Shown piece after piece: positions 39,691 through 50,329 of a stretch of 64,000 nucleotides of DNA. How positions within the stretch are numbered: position 1 is the stretch's first letter; each line of letters starts with the position of its first letter. Location: positions 82,515,680 through 82,579,679 of the forward strand of contig CM068832.1 of the NCBI GenBank assembly GCA_028554795.2, in the 5' to 3' direction. Origin of the DNA: Sinohyriopsis cumingii (taxonomy: Eukaryota > Mollusca > Bivalvia > Unionida > Unionidae). The notes under the pieces were generated by a model. The model was not told the DNA's origin. It made no database searches and saw nothing but the letters and a program-made list of their open reading frames with translations. The position numbers and the translations under genes are program-made.

Positions 39691-41294
39691 AATGTTTGAG
39701 ATGCCAAGCATACAACCCACTTACGCTACGAAGACTGGGCATCAAAGGTTAAATCCTGCTTTCCTGGTTCATTGGAAGAAAGAGTCATGTTCAGCTGCCA
39801 CGACTTATCTCTGTGTGCTTCAAGAAGTGCTCAAGGGTGCAGACAAGATCATGCATGACCTAAATTTATCCATGGATGACTGACATCAGACAGTAAATAG
39901 TTCCTGGCCACAAAGCCTTGTTGTGTCAAAAGGATCATCAAAGCATATGATCTTAACAGACAATATATCAGGTTGACTAAAAATGGCATGCAATTCTTTC
40001 ACACTGCAAGCCGAAGCTAAAGCTATCATAAAAGGTGTTTTGTACGATAAAAGTTTCTGAGATGAGTCATTTTGAGACCAAGATCAGATTCCATTTTGGA
40101 AACCAGGCAATAGAGTTTGGTCCTACTCAAATCAAAATTTGCCAGTAGGTCTGATTGAATATTATCGTGACCGATATTTCCCATGCCATGGTACTTCAAT
40201 GTGTCATATAAGTGGTATTCTTTGGTGGTAACTGGAGTGCCAACGCTTTTTCCTCATAGAGCAAGTGAACAACCTTGTCTAGATGAGGAACTAAAACACT
40301 CAAGGGGATGATAATATTGACTCTACACCAGGCACGTGAAATATGCCAATATTCCGCATTAGCCTTCAGAATGTAGGACCTTCTTTTTCTTGAAATTATT
40401 ACAACAACTTAATAATGAATTAATTGGCATTCATGGCAAACATCTAGTGTGAAGAAGAATATGGCCTGGACAGCAGTGAAACATCCTTTACAGTGGTTGT
40501 TTGAGACGATTCAGCTTTGACCTAATATTCCTGTATAGGTCTATTTTCAGCTTAAATAGATTGCTAACCTAGGACATGTCCTGTCTGACAGAATTATCTG
40601 ACCCACTATTTTTTGTAATAATCCTTGTATCAAGACTGTTGGAGTGAGGAAGGAAGTAGCAAACGCTTATACTCTTTCCCTTTTGATGAATAGATCATCC
40701 ATAGGTAAAGCTGCTGGGTCTTGTAATGGTGAGGCAAAGGTGGGGAGTTTTTGGTTCCACCTTTCACACACAGATCAATCCTTGGACAGCACGAAATTAT
40801 CACGAACAAACAACAGGAGAAGGGACCATTATTTACAGATAACCAGGCCTTGTCTAGACAAAAAAATTGGCAAGATCTCTAAGTCTTTCAGGAATGTGTC
40901 TGATTTGGATGTCATTCTGAATATTGCAACAACAAGGATGAAGATGCCAGACCAGAACAAACAGGTGATATGATGGACAATTTAGTGCCCCCATCTCCTC
41001 ATTTGAAGAGGTAAGTCACCAATAAACTGTTTTGGGACACACTCGGTACCTCAACAAGTTTTCCCAACAAGTCAGACGTTACAGAGCTGAAAGGCATTAA
41101 TACCTGTTTTCATTTCTAGAAGGTTGAGTTGAACAGATCTTTCGATTAGTCCATATTCGCTGCTGACGTATCAAGGTCTGGCAGCAAATGGAGTCCCCAA
41201 CCATATGTACTGCAACATGTACATAAAAAAAAATTTGTGGTTGCTCCAGAGGAACTCCTGTCATGAGCCAGTTATGGTTGTGCCACCAAAACAT
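39690..41294 (-). mobile_element. DIRS-like tyrosine-recombinase retrotransposon, decayed
   Basis: Read on the minus strand from 41,294. First come RNase-H-side segments: WWHNHNWLMTGVPLEQP (41,288-41,238), a QLLEMKTGINAF-like piece near 41,110, then ERWNQKLPTFASPLQDPAAL (about 40,770-40,710) and a stretch with YFLPHSNSLD. A tyrosine-recombinase-like part follows: LLYEEKALA (about 40,265), WFPKWNLIL (about 40,105), then PFMIALASACSVKELHAIF (40,035-39,979), the core helix segment, and a KWVVCLASQ piece near 39,720. RNase H followed by tyrosine recombinase is the DIRS order. The RT part is missing or unreadable, and many stops are present. Confidence 0.6.
39979..40270 (-). pseudogene. Tyrosine-recombinase remnant of the DIRS-like element
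   Basis: Contains the N-terminal core-binding helix (LLYEEKALALQ) and the start of the catalytic domain (FMIALASACSVKELHAIFSQ), with the conserved A-x-A/S-(K/R)-x-x-E-L-x-A-L pattern; here the usual arginine or lysine of the motif reads VKEL. Further stops lie between, and the C-terminal R-H-R-Y residues cannot be located. Confidence 0.55.
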
Positions 41295-41628
41295 GAATGA
41301 TTATACTGCATTCCTGATACTTTTTTAGTAGAATTTAAACGAGCCGCTATTTACAACAGTTGATTAATAAAGATAGTGCAGAACTCAAATATTTGTGCTG
41401 AAGCCATTTTTCTTCTTTCAGTCATGACAGTTTTTCTTGCAACCCTTTGTGAACATGTATGGAAAACGTAAGACTGAATTTTAAAACACAAGCAGGGAAA
41501 AACAAGCTCTGCGGATATTTTATAAAAAGAAAACGTGTGAAATGTATGCATATTACTTATAACTAAATCAGGTACATGATCTGCCATTGTAAACTTGAAC
41601 AAAAGCATGCTTTTACTCATATACTTGT
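41295..41628. other. No recognisable gene
   Basis: A minus-strand frame (41,638-41,351) has no recognisable motif. It may be part of the DIRS-like element upstream of RNase H but I cannot show it. Confidence 0.3.
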
Positions 41629-41629
41629 T

Positions 41630-41878
41630 AGGCGCCATTGGTGGCTGAGTGGTGTTAGGTGCTCACCTTTATAAAAATACTCACACCTCTCCCCAACCTG
41701 CTCGAGTTCGAGTCTCGGCATCACCAATGTAGGTGTGAGAGAAATCATGTCAGTAGCTTCGCATAGATGATGTTTCTTTCCGGGCTCTTCCTCAAATAAT
41801 ATACTGGCCGACATGCATAGCCTGCCATGTGCTTGTCACTGACATTAAACCACCACGTAAACGAAAACAAATCACCTG
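41630..41878 (+). mobile_element. tRNA-derived SINE, subfamily with different head
   Basis: Box A GGTGGCTGAGTGGTG, box B GAGTTCGAGTCTCGG, then GTGTGAGAGAAATCATG, a 3' body CTCAAATAATATACTGGCC and GACATGCATAGCCTG, and an A-rich end. It shares the general body with the common family but differs through the middle, so it is a separate or recombinant subfamily. Confidence 0.75.
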
Positions 41879-41879
41879 C

Positions 41880-43080
41880 TAGCTGTCTCCTTAATACAGG
41901 ATGCCTTGAGCTCCTTAAACCTCCATCTTCACTTTAAAAAGTCCATATCTAAACTGACTTACTATGGCCATTCATGCAGTGAGTAAACAAGTTTCAGTAA
42001 AAACATGAATAAAGGCAGGAAAGGTAAGAACATTTTGAAAACGAACAGGGCAAAATTGCATCAGATGAAAAAGAATGAAAAGGTAGGAAAATCCAGTGAT
42101 GCTGGAAACACTGCCGTTATCTTCCAGTTTGTTAAGTCCTAAACTATTAAAGGGTTTTCTTTACTCCAAGAGCAAGCCATCCACAAAGTTTGCTAAATGA
42201 AGACAGTGTACAACTCAAGTCACATCATAGTACAGTGCTCCCTTCCTAATGGTGGGCAAACATCAGCACAAAACCCACAGAAAATTAACTTTATATTATA
42301 CTACTGGCAAAGTTGAAAATTACCTGTAATTTAATCAGTAAGATAGATAATCAAAATATAAATAAAGCTTTTTCCAGCAGAGACATTTTTGGGACCCGCT
42401 ACCTTGCACAATACAGAAAGGACATGGATCAGATGAACACATTATATTTGTACTTAATAATGTCATCTTATGCTGAAGACTGAAAAAGTGTGTTTTGACA
42501 GCTACGCTTGGTTGTTTAGTGACAGTTCTTTCTCAACCGATTTCTGCAGCCATATAATCTGTCCAAAGAGATTTATGTTATATGACAATCTGATGTAACT
42601 GTGCTGTGCACAGGATTTATTTCACCTTAATCTTTACACAACTTGTACCTTTGTAGAATATTTCCAAACTTACCATTGCATTTATTTTTCCAATCATTTT
42701 AATATGAATAGAATTCCAATATTTTTCAAGTTATATGTCTCATGAGTATTCACCAAGATGGAATATTGATTTTTAAAAACATTTATGTAACAAATAAAGA
42801 AAATTACACTTGTAAATGATCACAGTCCTAATAAACATGTTATACCTATACCTTGCAGGCATTACGTGTGGCGTCTTTAAAATTTCCCCTAACTTCGGGC
42901 TAACATTATCTTCTTACAACTGTACGATTTCTTGTAATATTCCTAATACATATACACATATTTGTACCAGTAGCAACATTACAATCTTATATTGCCTTCA
43001 GGCTGACATAATCTTCCAACAATCGTATGTTTTTTTTGTTTGAATAACAATACTTGATGATATAGATTGTTCAGATAAAC
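41880..43080. other. No recognisable gene
   Basis: AT-rich sequence. On the minus strand AATAAA-type signals lie at about 42,618 and 42,683, downstream of the exon candidate at 43.1 kb; they may be incidental. Confidence 0.3.
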
Positions 43081-43083
43081 ATA

Positions 43084-43254
43084 CTATACATGTACGTTGT
43101 TGATGTTACCAACAACAGCTTTACAATCCTCTACTGATTTCAAATGGATTTGATCGTCTAAAACATGTTTGATTTGTTGTATAAAATTAATTCTATCTGC
43201 ATCAAAAAGTTTCATTTCACCATCATCCATGACCTTGTTTCGTACAACAGAAAC
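43084..43254 (-). CDS. Candidate host-gene exon (protein unrecognised)
   Basis: On the minus strand a good acceptor (a T-rich tract, then TATGTGAATACTTTCAG) ends at 43,255. The frame begins at a codon boundary with VSVVRNKVMDDGEMKLFDAD and continues with FIQQIKHVLDDQ and SVEDCKAVVGN. The residues are well mixed and hydrophilic with regular hydrophobics, as in a helical protein. It either ends at the TAG at 43,084 (terminal exon, 56 residues) or splices at GTTG|GTAACA (43,110). No other exon of the gene could be recognised, and I do not know the family. Confidence 0.45.
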   Translation of the reverse strand, partial: VSVVRNKVMDDGEMKLFDADRINFIQQIKHVLDDQIHLKSVEDCKAVVGNINNVHV

Positions 43255-43539
43255 CTGAAAGTATTCACATAAAAGAAATTGATTTAAAGAGGATGTACAA
43301 ATGGGAGGTTTGAAGTATAGGTACTTAGAGCTCTGATCCATGGTGTTGTATACTTTCAATGTGACTCGCTAGAGACGTCATCAACTTTAAAACGTTTACG
43401 ACAAAATGTGTCCATATCTAAATCGCTAAGTGATTAACTTTTTAGAACTCTTGTCCTGTAATAAACGGTGTATCATATTTTGAATTTATATTACCCTTTT
43501 GTTATTTACAATACAACTCACGTGATCTTTTGAAATGCC

Positions 43540-43835
43540 GTGCTTTACGGTGGAGGTGGCGAGTGTGCAACGGTTTAGTAGACTCTACACCATACCCTTA
43601 GAGAGTGACGTTGGCATCTAATGAAAATTGCTCCGAACGCCAAACTTTTTTGCACAGTTGCATCTGATGAACACAGTAGAGTGGACATGATCTCTATAAA
43701 ATGGGCATGTTTTGCTGTGTATGACCCTCGCAAACCTGCTCTACAGAGGTTTGGAGTCACTGATATGCCTACATGGTTATCTCTTTCAGAAGCAATTTGC
43801 TTACTTTTGTATACTAAAACAATGTGATCATTCAT
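43540..43835. other. GC-richer segment with opposed open frames
   Basis: The plus strand is open at 43,621-43,827 (68 codons) and the minus strand at 43,835-43,575 (86 codons). Base composition is less AT-rich than its surroundings. Neither frame shows a family motif or a clear splice site. It could be an exon or an old mobile-element piece. Confidence 0.3.
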
Positions 43836-43917
43836 TTAATTATACATATTTACAAGTTCTAACAAAGATAAAATATGATAAATAATGTCAAATTAAATTT
43901 TAAATATTAACATAATG

Positions 43918-44108
43918 ACGGGGTTGCGTGGGTTCAAGTCTCAAGTTCGGTCAATGCATGTATGTGAGAAAGCTTGATCGTAGCTTCCCGTGGGTTGGTA
44001 GTTCTTACCTGGGTTTTTCCAGGTTTTTCCTCCACCATTCAAACTGGCTGCCATGTATAACCTTTCATACACTTAAAATTTCATTAAAACAGCAACAACA
44101 ATAAAAAA
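43918..44108 (+). mobile_element. tRNA-derived SINE, 5'-truncated
   Basis: Begins inside the tRNA region at GCGTGGGTTCAAGTCTC (box B), then TATGTGAGAAAGCTTGA, GTGGGTTGGTAGTTCTTACC, TTTTTCCTCCACCATTC, ACTGGCTGCCATGTATAACC and a short CAACAACAATAAAAA tail. Box A is missing. Confidence 0.8.
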
Positions 44109-44261
44109 CGAAATGACAATTCCTTGCGAACTGTATTAACACCCTATTTTGCACACTGAATTTAATTATGTGTTCGATGAATTATTATCAGAATCTACAT
44201 AACCATTCATATATATTTGGAAAGGATGGTCATGAATTCTCTATCTCATGCTCATAATCGA

Positions 44262-44430
44262 GTGTGTGTGTGTGTGTGTTTCTTCTAAATCAAACACTTT
44301 GTCCACTTGACCACAGTAACTATACTTATAAAGCAATGTATCACAAAGAAGAACATGTCAGATATTATCGAGATAATCAATCAATCAATCAATTAATAAA
44401 TCAGTCCATCAATCAATCAATCGATCATTA
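44262..44430. repeat. (GT)n and (CAAT)n simple repeats
   Basis: A short GT run (44,262-44,279) and a CAAT tetranucleotide tract (44,377-44,430) with single-base changes. The plus-strand frame across it is a repeat artefact. Confidence 0.85.
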
Positions 44431-44439
44431 TTTTGGAAC

Positions 44440-45590
44440 TACATCAAACCTATGAATGTTATTAATTCAAGAAAGAGTTACCTACTCTATATTTATATGG
44501 TATAATCTGATGCCCATTTCAACATACTGGATTAAAAAAAAAAATACTAAATTTAGTACATTAAACATGTAGAGTTACAATTTGAAAAGCAGATTTTGAT
44601 TTGATATGCAATATTTTTTTTCAGAATTTCATGTTAAGGGAATCAAGTCTTGCATTCGAAAGGAAGATAATGGCAGAAACGTCATTACAAATTGGAAACA
44701 AGCTACACTACTTAATGTAGGTTACAACAACATAATAATGCAAAAACTATTTGATGATTAGTTTTAATATCAAAACATAGCCTAATGCAATAAAATGTGA
44801 AATTTAGGGCACAGTGAGCATATTTTGCACACGTTAATACTAGCTAAGGTGCATACAATAAGATGCGAAAATTATTTTAGCTGGGGATCCAAGATTCGTT
44901 CGGTTTAACTTTGGACCAACTCTTTTGACCAACCCCAAAAGTCTGTTGAACCAGTCCAAATTTGATCATAACAGGTATATTGAACCAAGTAGATAAAGAC
45001 ACGGGTAGAAACGAGAATTTAACAATTGGATTTAACAGGAAACTATATCCACCACTTTGACCAAGTATTGTACAGAATAACATACATTCTTGGTTTGACT
45101 TGAATGAAATGTTGAGATCTACTTACAACATGACAGGGCTCAGCAGAAATTGTCTCATAATTATCTAGTTTAATGATTCAATCATGACGACTTAAAACAA
45201 AACCCGAATGATATTCAATGAGGCATGAAAATGTAGATCACATTAAATTCTTTTGTGATAATTGTGTACTACTTATCAAGATGCATTGCATAGTCAAACT
45301 GTATGATTCCAGGAACAACTGTATTTATACACATGCAACATTTCTGTGGTCAAGCTAAATACAAATGTATTTATATAACCCATAAAATGTAAACTTAGGT
45401 CACTATACCATTTTGTTGAGTATAACTAATGTTCTACTGCGCAAACATAGCCTCCATGAATTCGATGCAAGCTATTTGTTTGTTTCAACTGCTGAATGTT
45501 AAAACCATCTGACATATCTTGGCAATAACATGATTTAAAAAATATATAATCTGACAGCCCTAATGGATATACCATTGACATAATATTCGT
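44440..45590. other. No recognisable gene
   Basis: AT-rich. The minus-strand frame at 44,877-45,083 has no family motif. Confidence 0.3.
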
Positions 45591-46519
45591 CGAAGACCAA
45601 TTAGATATCGTTGTCTTTTGGTGAAAACCCTATGTGAATATCACAAAGGATTCTTGTCTTTCAAAATCGCCACCATGGTTGGCAATGCTGATTGAGAAGG
45701 CTTCATTTTTATGTAGGCCCGTCTACACAACATAAATACCATGTTGACAAAATTTTCCATTTACGATATGAAGTGATAAATATATTTGCAACCTGGCTGC
45801 AGTGGTGGCCATATTGGATCTCAGATAGTCACCTTTTACATACTTAATCAAGTAGACATACATAGTCTTTTCATAAAAATCACATGTTGATATGACTTTG
45901 TTTAGAAAGTATAGTGATGTTCAAGATAACTACTATTTATTTCAAGAATAATAGGCTAGACATCATAAGTAATCTTTTGATTAGCTCAGCTTAAAAACCG
46001 CCCATTCCATCACAGAAGTGATACGATTTTCAAGATGGGTGCCATAGTGGCCTTATTGGTTATCATATTGCTGGTTATTTATATGGATTTAATGCCATTA
46101 TTAAGCACATGACAGTATATTTGGTTAAAGAACCCATGAAAACCCTGCGAAGAAACATCAACCCATTGAGAGCTACTGGCAAACTTTCTTACATACCCAT
46201 GTTGGCCAAGCCAGATAATCAAACCTTCATGGACAGAGGTGAGATGCGAATAAAATCTGCCTTAGATCACTATGACACTGTTACTAGATTGAAACTGTTT
46301 CATTTAGGGCAAGGTAGATATTGTTAATAATCTTTCAGTGAAACGGTTTCTTTTAGAACAAAGTAGACATCGTAAGAAATATTTCCATTCAGAAACAGTA
46401 GCAATAAAAATATTTTAAGATGATTTTTGTGATACCCATATTGATGTTTGAGTGACACTTTTTTCCATAATGAACCAACTAGACATCATGCGAAGATCTT
46501 GAAATTGATGGTACTGATT

Positions 46520-46520
<1 letters not shown>
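45590..46520. repeat. Degenerate dispersed-tandem repeat with AGACATC box
   Basis: The phrase (A/T)AGA(C/T)AT(C/A) followed 6-12 bases later by GTCTTTT, ATCTTTT or a similar word recurs near 45,601, 45,853, 45,958, 46,317, 46,367 and 46,490. Between some copies lies GCC(A/G)(C/T)CATG-like or GTGGCC(A/T)TATTGG sequence. Spacing is irregular (about 60-260 bp), so it is an old, eroded array. A SINE fragment lies inside. Confidence 0.4.
46098..46245 (-). mobile_element. SINE fragment, diverged
   Basis: Minus-strand match to the common SINE middle: GAGCTACTGGCAAACTTTCTTACATACCC and ATGTTGGCCAAG (first 20 bases of each best conserved), then a remnant of box B (rc) and GACAGAGGTGAGATG. Both ends are lost. 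Confidence 0.6.
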
Positions 46521-47296
<776 letters not shown>

Positions 47297-47749
47297 CATA
47301 CTACATTAATATAGACAGAAAGTGTGATTAAATCAATAATTGAAACCTTTTACCAAGATACTGTTCTGAATGATACACGTATATGTTGAATTCTTTTAAT
47401 TGGAAATTATACCATTATATGCAAAAGCTTCTACAAAATTAAAGGAATTTTTAACTGGGCAAACAACATAGGATCATCTGCAGTTATATAAATCTGCTTG
47501 GAAGAAATGTGTCATCTGCATGATATACAGATTGAACAACGCAGTAATCAATAGCTCAAATAGCGGAATTGTGCCAAATTGTAGCACCAAGGTCAAATTC
47601 CCAAAGGTCCCCTTTTTCTTCTTTTTTCCTCTTTCTTTTAATAATTAATATCCATAATATCAACAGTTGTCAATTTACAGTTTGAAATAAAATTAGTAAC
47701 TGCTCAGTTTTCAAAATCAACAAACATAATCCGTAATTTGAAAATCATT

Positions 47750-48545
47750 TTATTTTTATGTCGTGCAAGGCAACATTTTTTTATCAATATGTAGTTCATC
47801 TAAAATGGGACTATACATGGGTGACCAATCATGTCTGCACCATAAAATAATTGCGTCGGAACCAGTGTTGCTAAGCGACTATTCTTCCATAATTAGATAG
47901 TATAACCTTTATACAAGTTTATTAATATTCAATTTTTTTCAAACTGAGTTTTGATCACATTTTCCGGCGCACTCATCCACATGAAGAAAAATCGGTTTTA
48001 GATTGACTTGCTTAATATATCAATGATGTTTCTAAGAATCACTGAAAATAGAAACCATTTCCAAACAGTGGGAACCGTGTCCAGAGTCACGATGGAAGCC
48101 AAGTAACTGAACGTATTTATGATTTTTTTTAATTGAAAATATTATTTGCATTACTTCTATGCCAAACACCAGCAATAATATGAGCCTCAATCATTTGCAT
48201 TCACGTTATTTTTATGTTCCTAAACTGTACTATTTGCATGGGTATGGCATTCATTTAATAGGAAACTTGACGAGAGTGGTCGAATATCTTTGCATCAGAA
48301 AATGATTGTGGTGTAACCAGTGTTGTGAAGCGATTATTATTCCATAGTTATATAGTACAATTTTTTATACCTGTATGTTTATGCTACAAATTTTAAGACC
48401 TAATGTTTTATCAAATTTTCCTAATCACTCTTCCAAATCAAGAAAAACTGGATTTGGACAGACATAAATATTTACGTGACGACTAAATCAATGACGTTTC
48501 TAACAATTACTGAAATTAGAAATTAAACATTTTGTTTCCAAACTA
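47750..48545. repeat. Two-copy direct repeat of about 440 bp
   Basis: A first copy (about 47,755-48,075) and a second (about 48,200-48,545) share boxes in the same order: ACCAGTGTTG(C/T)(T/G)AAGCGA, then TCCATA(A/G)TTA(G/T)ATAGTA, a TCACT/ACTCATCC box before AAGAAAAA, and TCAATGA(T/C)GTTTCTAA. Both end in a TTTCCAAAC box. The function is unknown. Confidence 0.6.
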
Positions 48546-50325
48546 GGTCATATTTTAACTATGATGTTCCTTCTTCCTTTTCTAATGATGACTATTTCCA
48601 AATTTTTTGGCTTGAAAATGAATCAATTACTGTAATCGAATAAGGTTTAAATTCTGGTTCAAGAGAACAACTTGCCGAATACCTCATAAAATGTACTTCA
48701 AATTGGATGCATCCACTTGGAAACTGAATGAATTCCCCAGAATATCAGTTGATTACCTGCGTGACATCACTAAGGGTATTTATCTCGTCGAACAGGCTCC
48801 AAAGTATACAAATCAGTATCTCAGAGAGGGTTAATATGAGGTTATAGCATACATGGATTTTCCAGGTAGGTTACATGTAAAATCATGTCTCGCCACTTCA
48901 AAATAAAATCCACTGTGGATCCAATACAAGCTGAAATATTCCATGGACTCCATCATGGGATGATATTGTACCAGCAAGGTTTGGTGCTCGGGCTATTGGG
49001 TGTTGTTCCCATCTATTTAGTTTCCTGTGGTTTCCTATGTTTTTTGTCTGCAAAGGATGGGTACATGAGTTTACCAAGAAAGCCTCACTAACTAGTCATC
49101 TTAAGCATGCATCATCTATTCCAGAATGTAAATATGACAACGGGGAATCAAATGAGGAGTTGTTTTTCTACACTGTGACCACTACCTTTATCAATAGTCA
49201 TCGGGCGTCTTTTATGTTTATATGACAAATTATGATTTTGTATAATTTGAATTGTCATCCACATTATGACGTTTCCATTATTACGGCATTTTATTTGTGT
49301 GATACTAAGGAAGAGAGAATGATAATACATAACAATTGCCAGATAAAGCTTTCCATGGCTCTCATCACTGAAATGTAATAGTACCCCACCTACCGCCACT
49401 ACTAAATGTGAAATTTATTTAAAAAATATCAGAAGCCATACAAATCTGAAACATACCAGTGTTGACACCATTAAAAAATCAAAATACTTGTACACGCAGA
49501 TCGAAATGGTTATATATAATTCATTCAATTTTATCATCAGCAAATAATTAAAAATTGCGACTGGTTACCTTGTTGGGCTGGTTCCTTAAGCACTTGCTTA
49601 GTATGCTTAAGGGGTAATCTGGCAATGTACATACCACATTCAAATGAATACAAAAAAGTATATTTTAAGACATACTCATTAATAATTTGACTTTTTATGT
49701 CCATGTTGGCCTGAATATTTTAGTTTTAGTGCTTTGTATTCTCTCTAACGACTGTGCAGTTATTGCAAGTTCTGTCTGGTCACCTGCAAGCCAATCTAAG
49801 TAGGGACCAAGGTTAAATACACCACACACAAAAAATGGGAATTACAGTAACAGTTGTTCATCTCAACTGTACAAACGGCAGGAGGTATCACCTCTGGGTC
49901 ATCTTGTGGGTGTATGAGTGGAAACGTTACAATCATCAGGATTTGCTATTAGTTTTGATTAACTGTTACCGTTAGGTAATATGTGTTTATTGGATGCATT
50001 TCTTTTGTCGGATGATTCGTCGTCTCTTGCTTGCATAGATTTTCATTTTAACACTTCCCTGTAACTCCAGAAAGTCTTACGGCGAGATATTCGCATGATT
50101 TTGGCGTAGGAATACGGAAAGTATGTCCGCCTACATGTATATTATACAGTACTTAAAATATTTATGCACAAAATTTGCCTTTTGAAACCACTGTCAAATT
50201 ATATTAGTCAATGTACTAATGTGACTAGCTTTACTTTAATGGTATATATACGTGTTTGAATTTCTTCGTTTCTCCCGCCAAGGGCCCCATTTTTTAGTCA
50301 CTGCAAAGCGTTTAATAAAGGCCTA
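48546..50325. other. No recognisable gene
   Basis: A plus-strand frame at 48,885-49,091 is rich in aliphatic residues, and an overlapping one reads FTKKASLTSHLKHA near 49,050, vaguely zinc-finger-like but lacking the cysteine pair. A short palindrome CCTTAAGCACTTGCTTAGTA... with its complement CTTAAGG lies near 49,586-49,614. Nothing firmer. Confidence 0.3.
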
Positions 50326-50329
50326 CGTG

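Noticed and set aside
40644..40973. 109-codon plus-strand frame
   Set aside because: It is antisense to the RNase-H-side segment of the DIRS-like remnant and has no motif of its own.
43575..43835. Opposed open frames in a GC-richer patch as a gene
   Set aside because: Neither frame shows recognisable protein features; higher GC alone makes stops rarer.
48885..49225. Possible C2H2-type finger (FTKKASLTSHLKHA)
   Set aside because: The cysteine pair is incomplete and there is no second finger or splice context.
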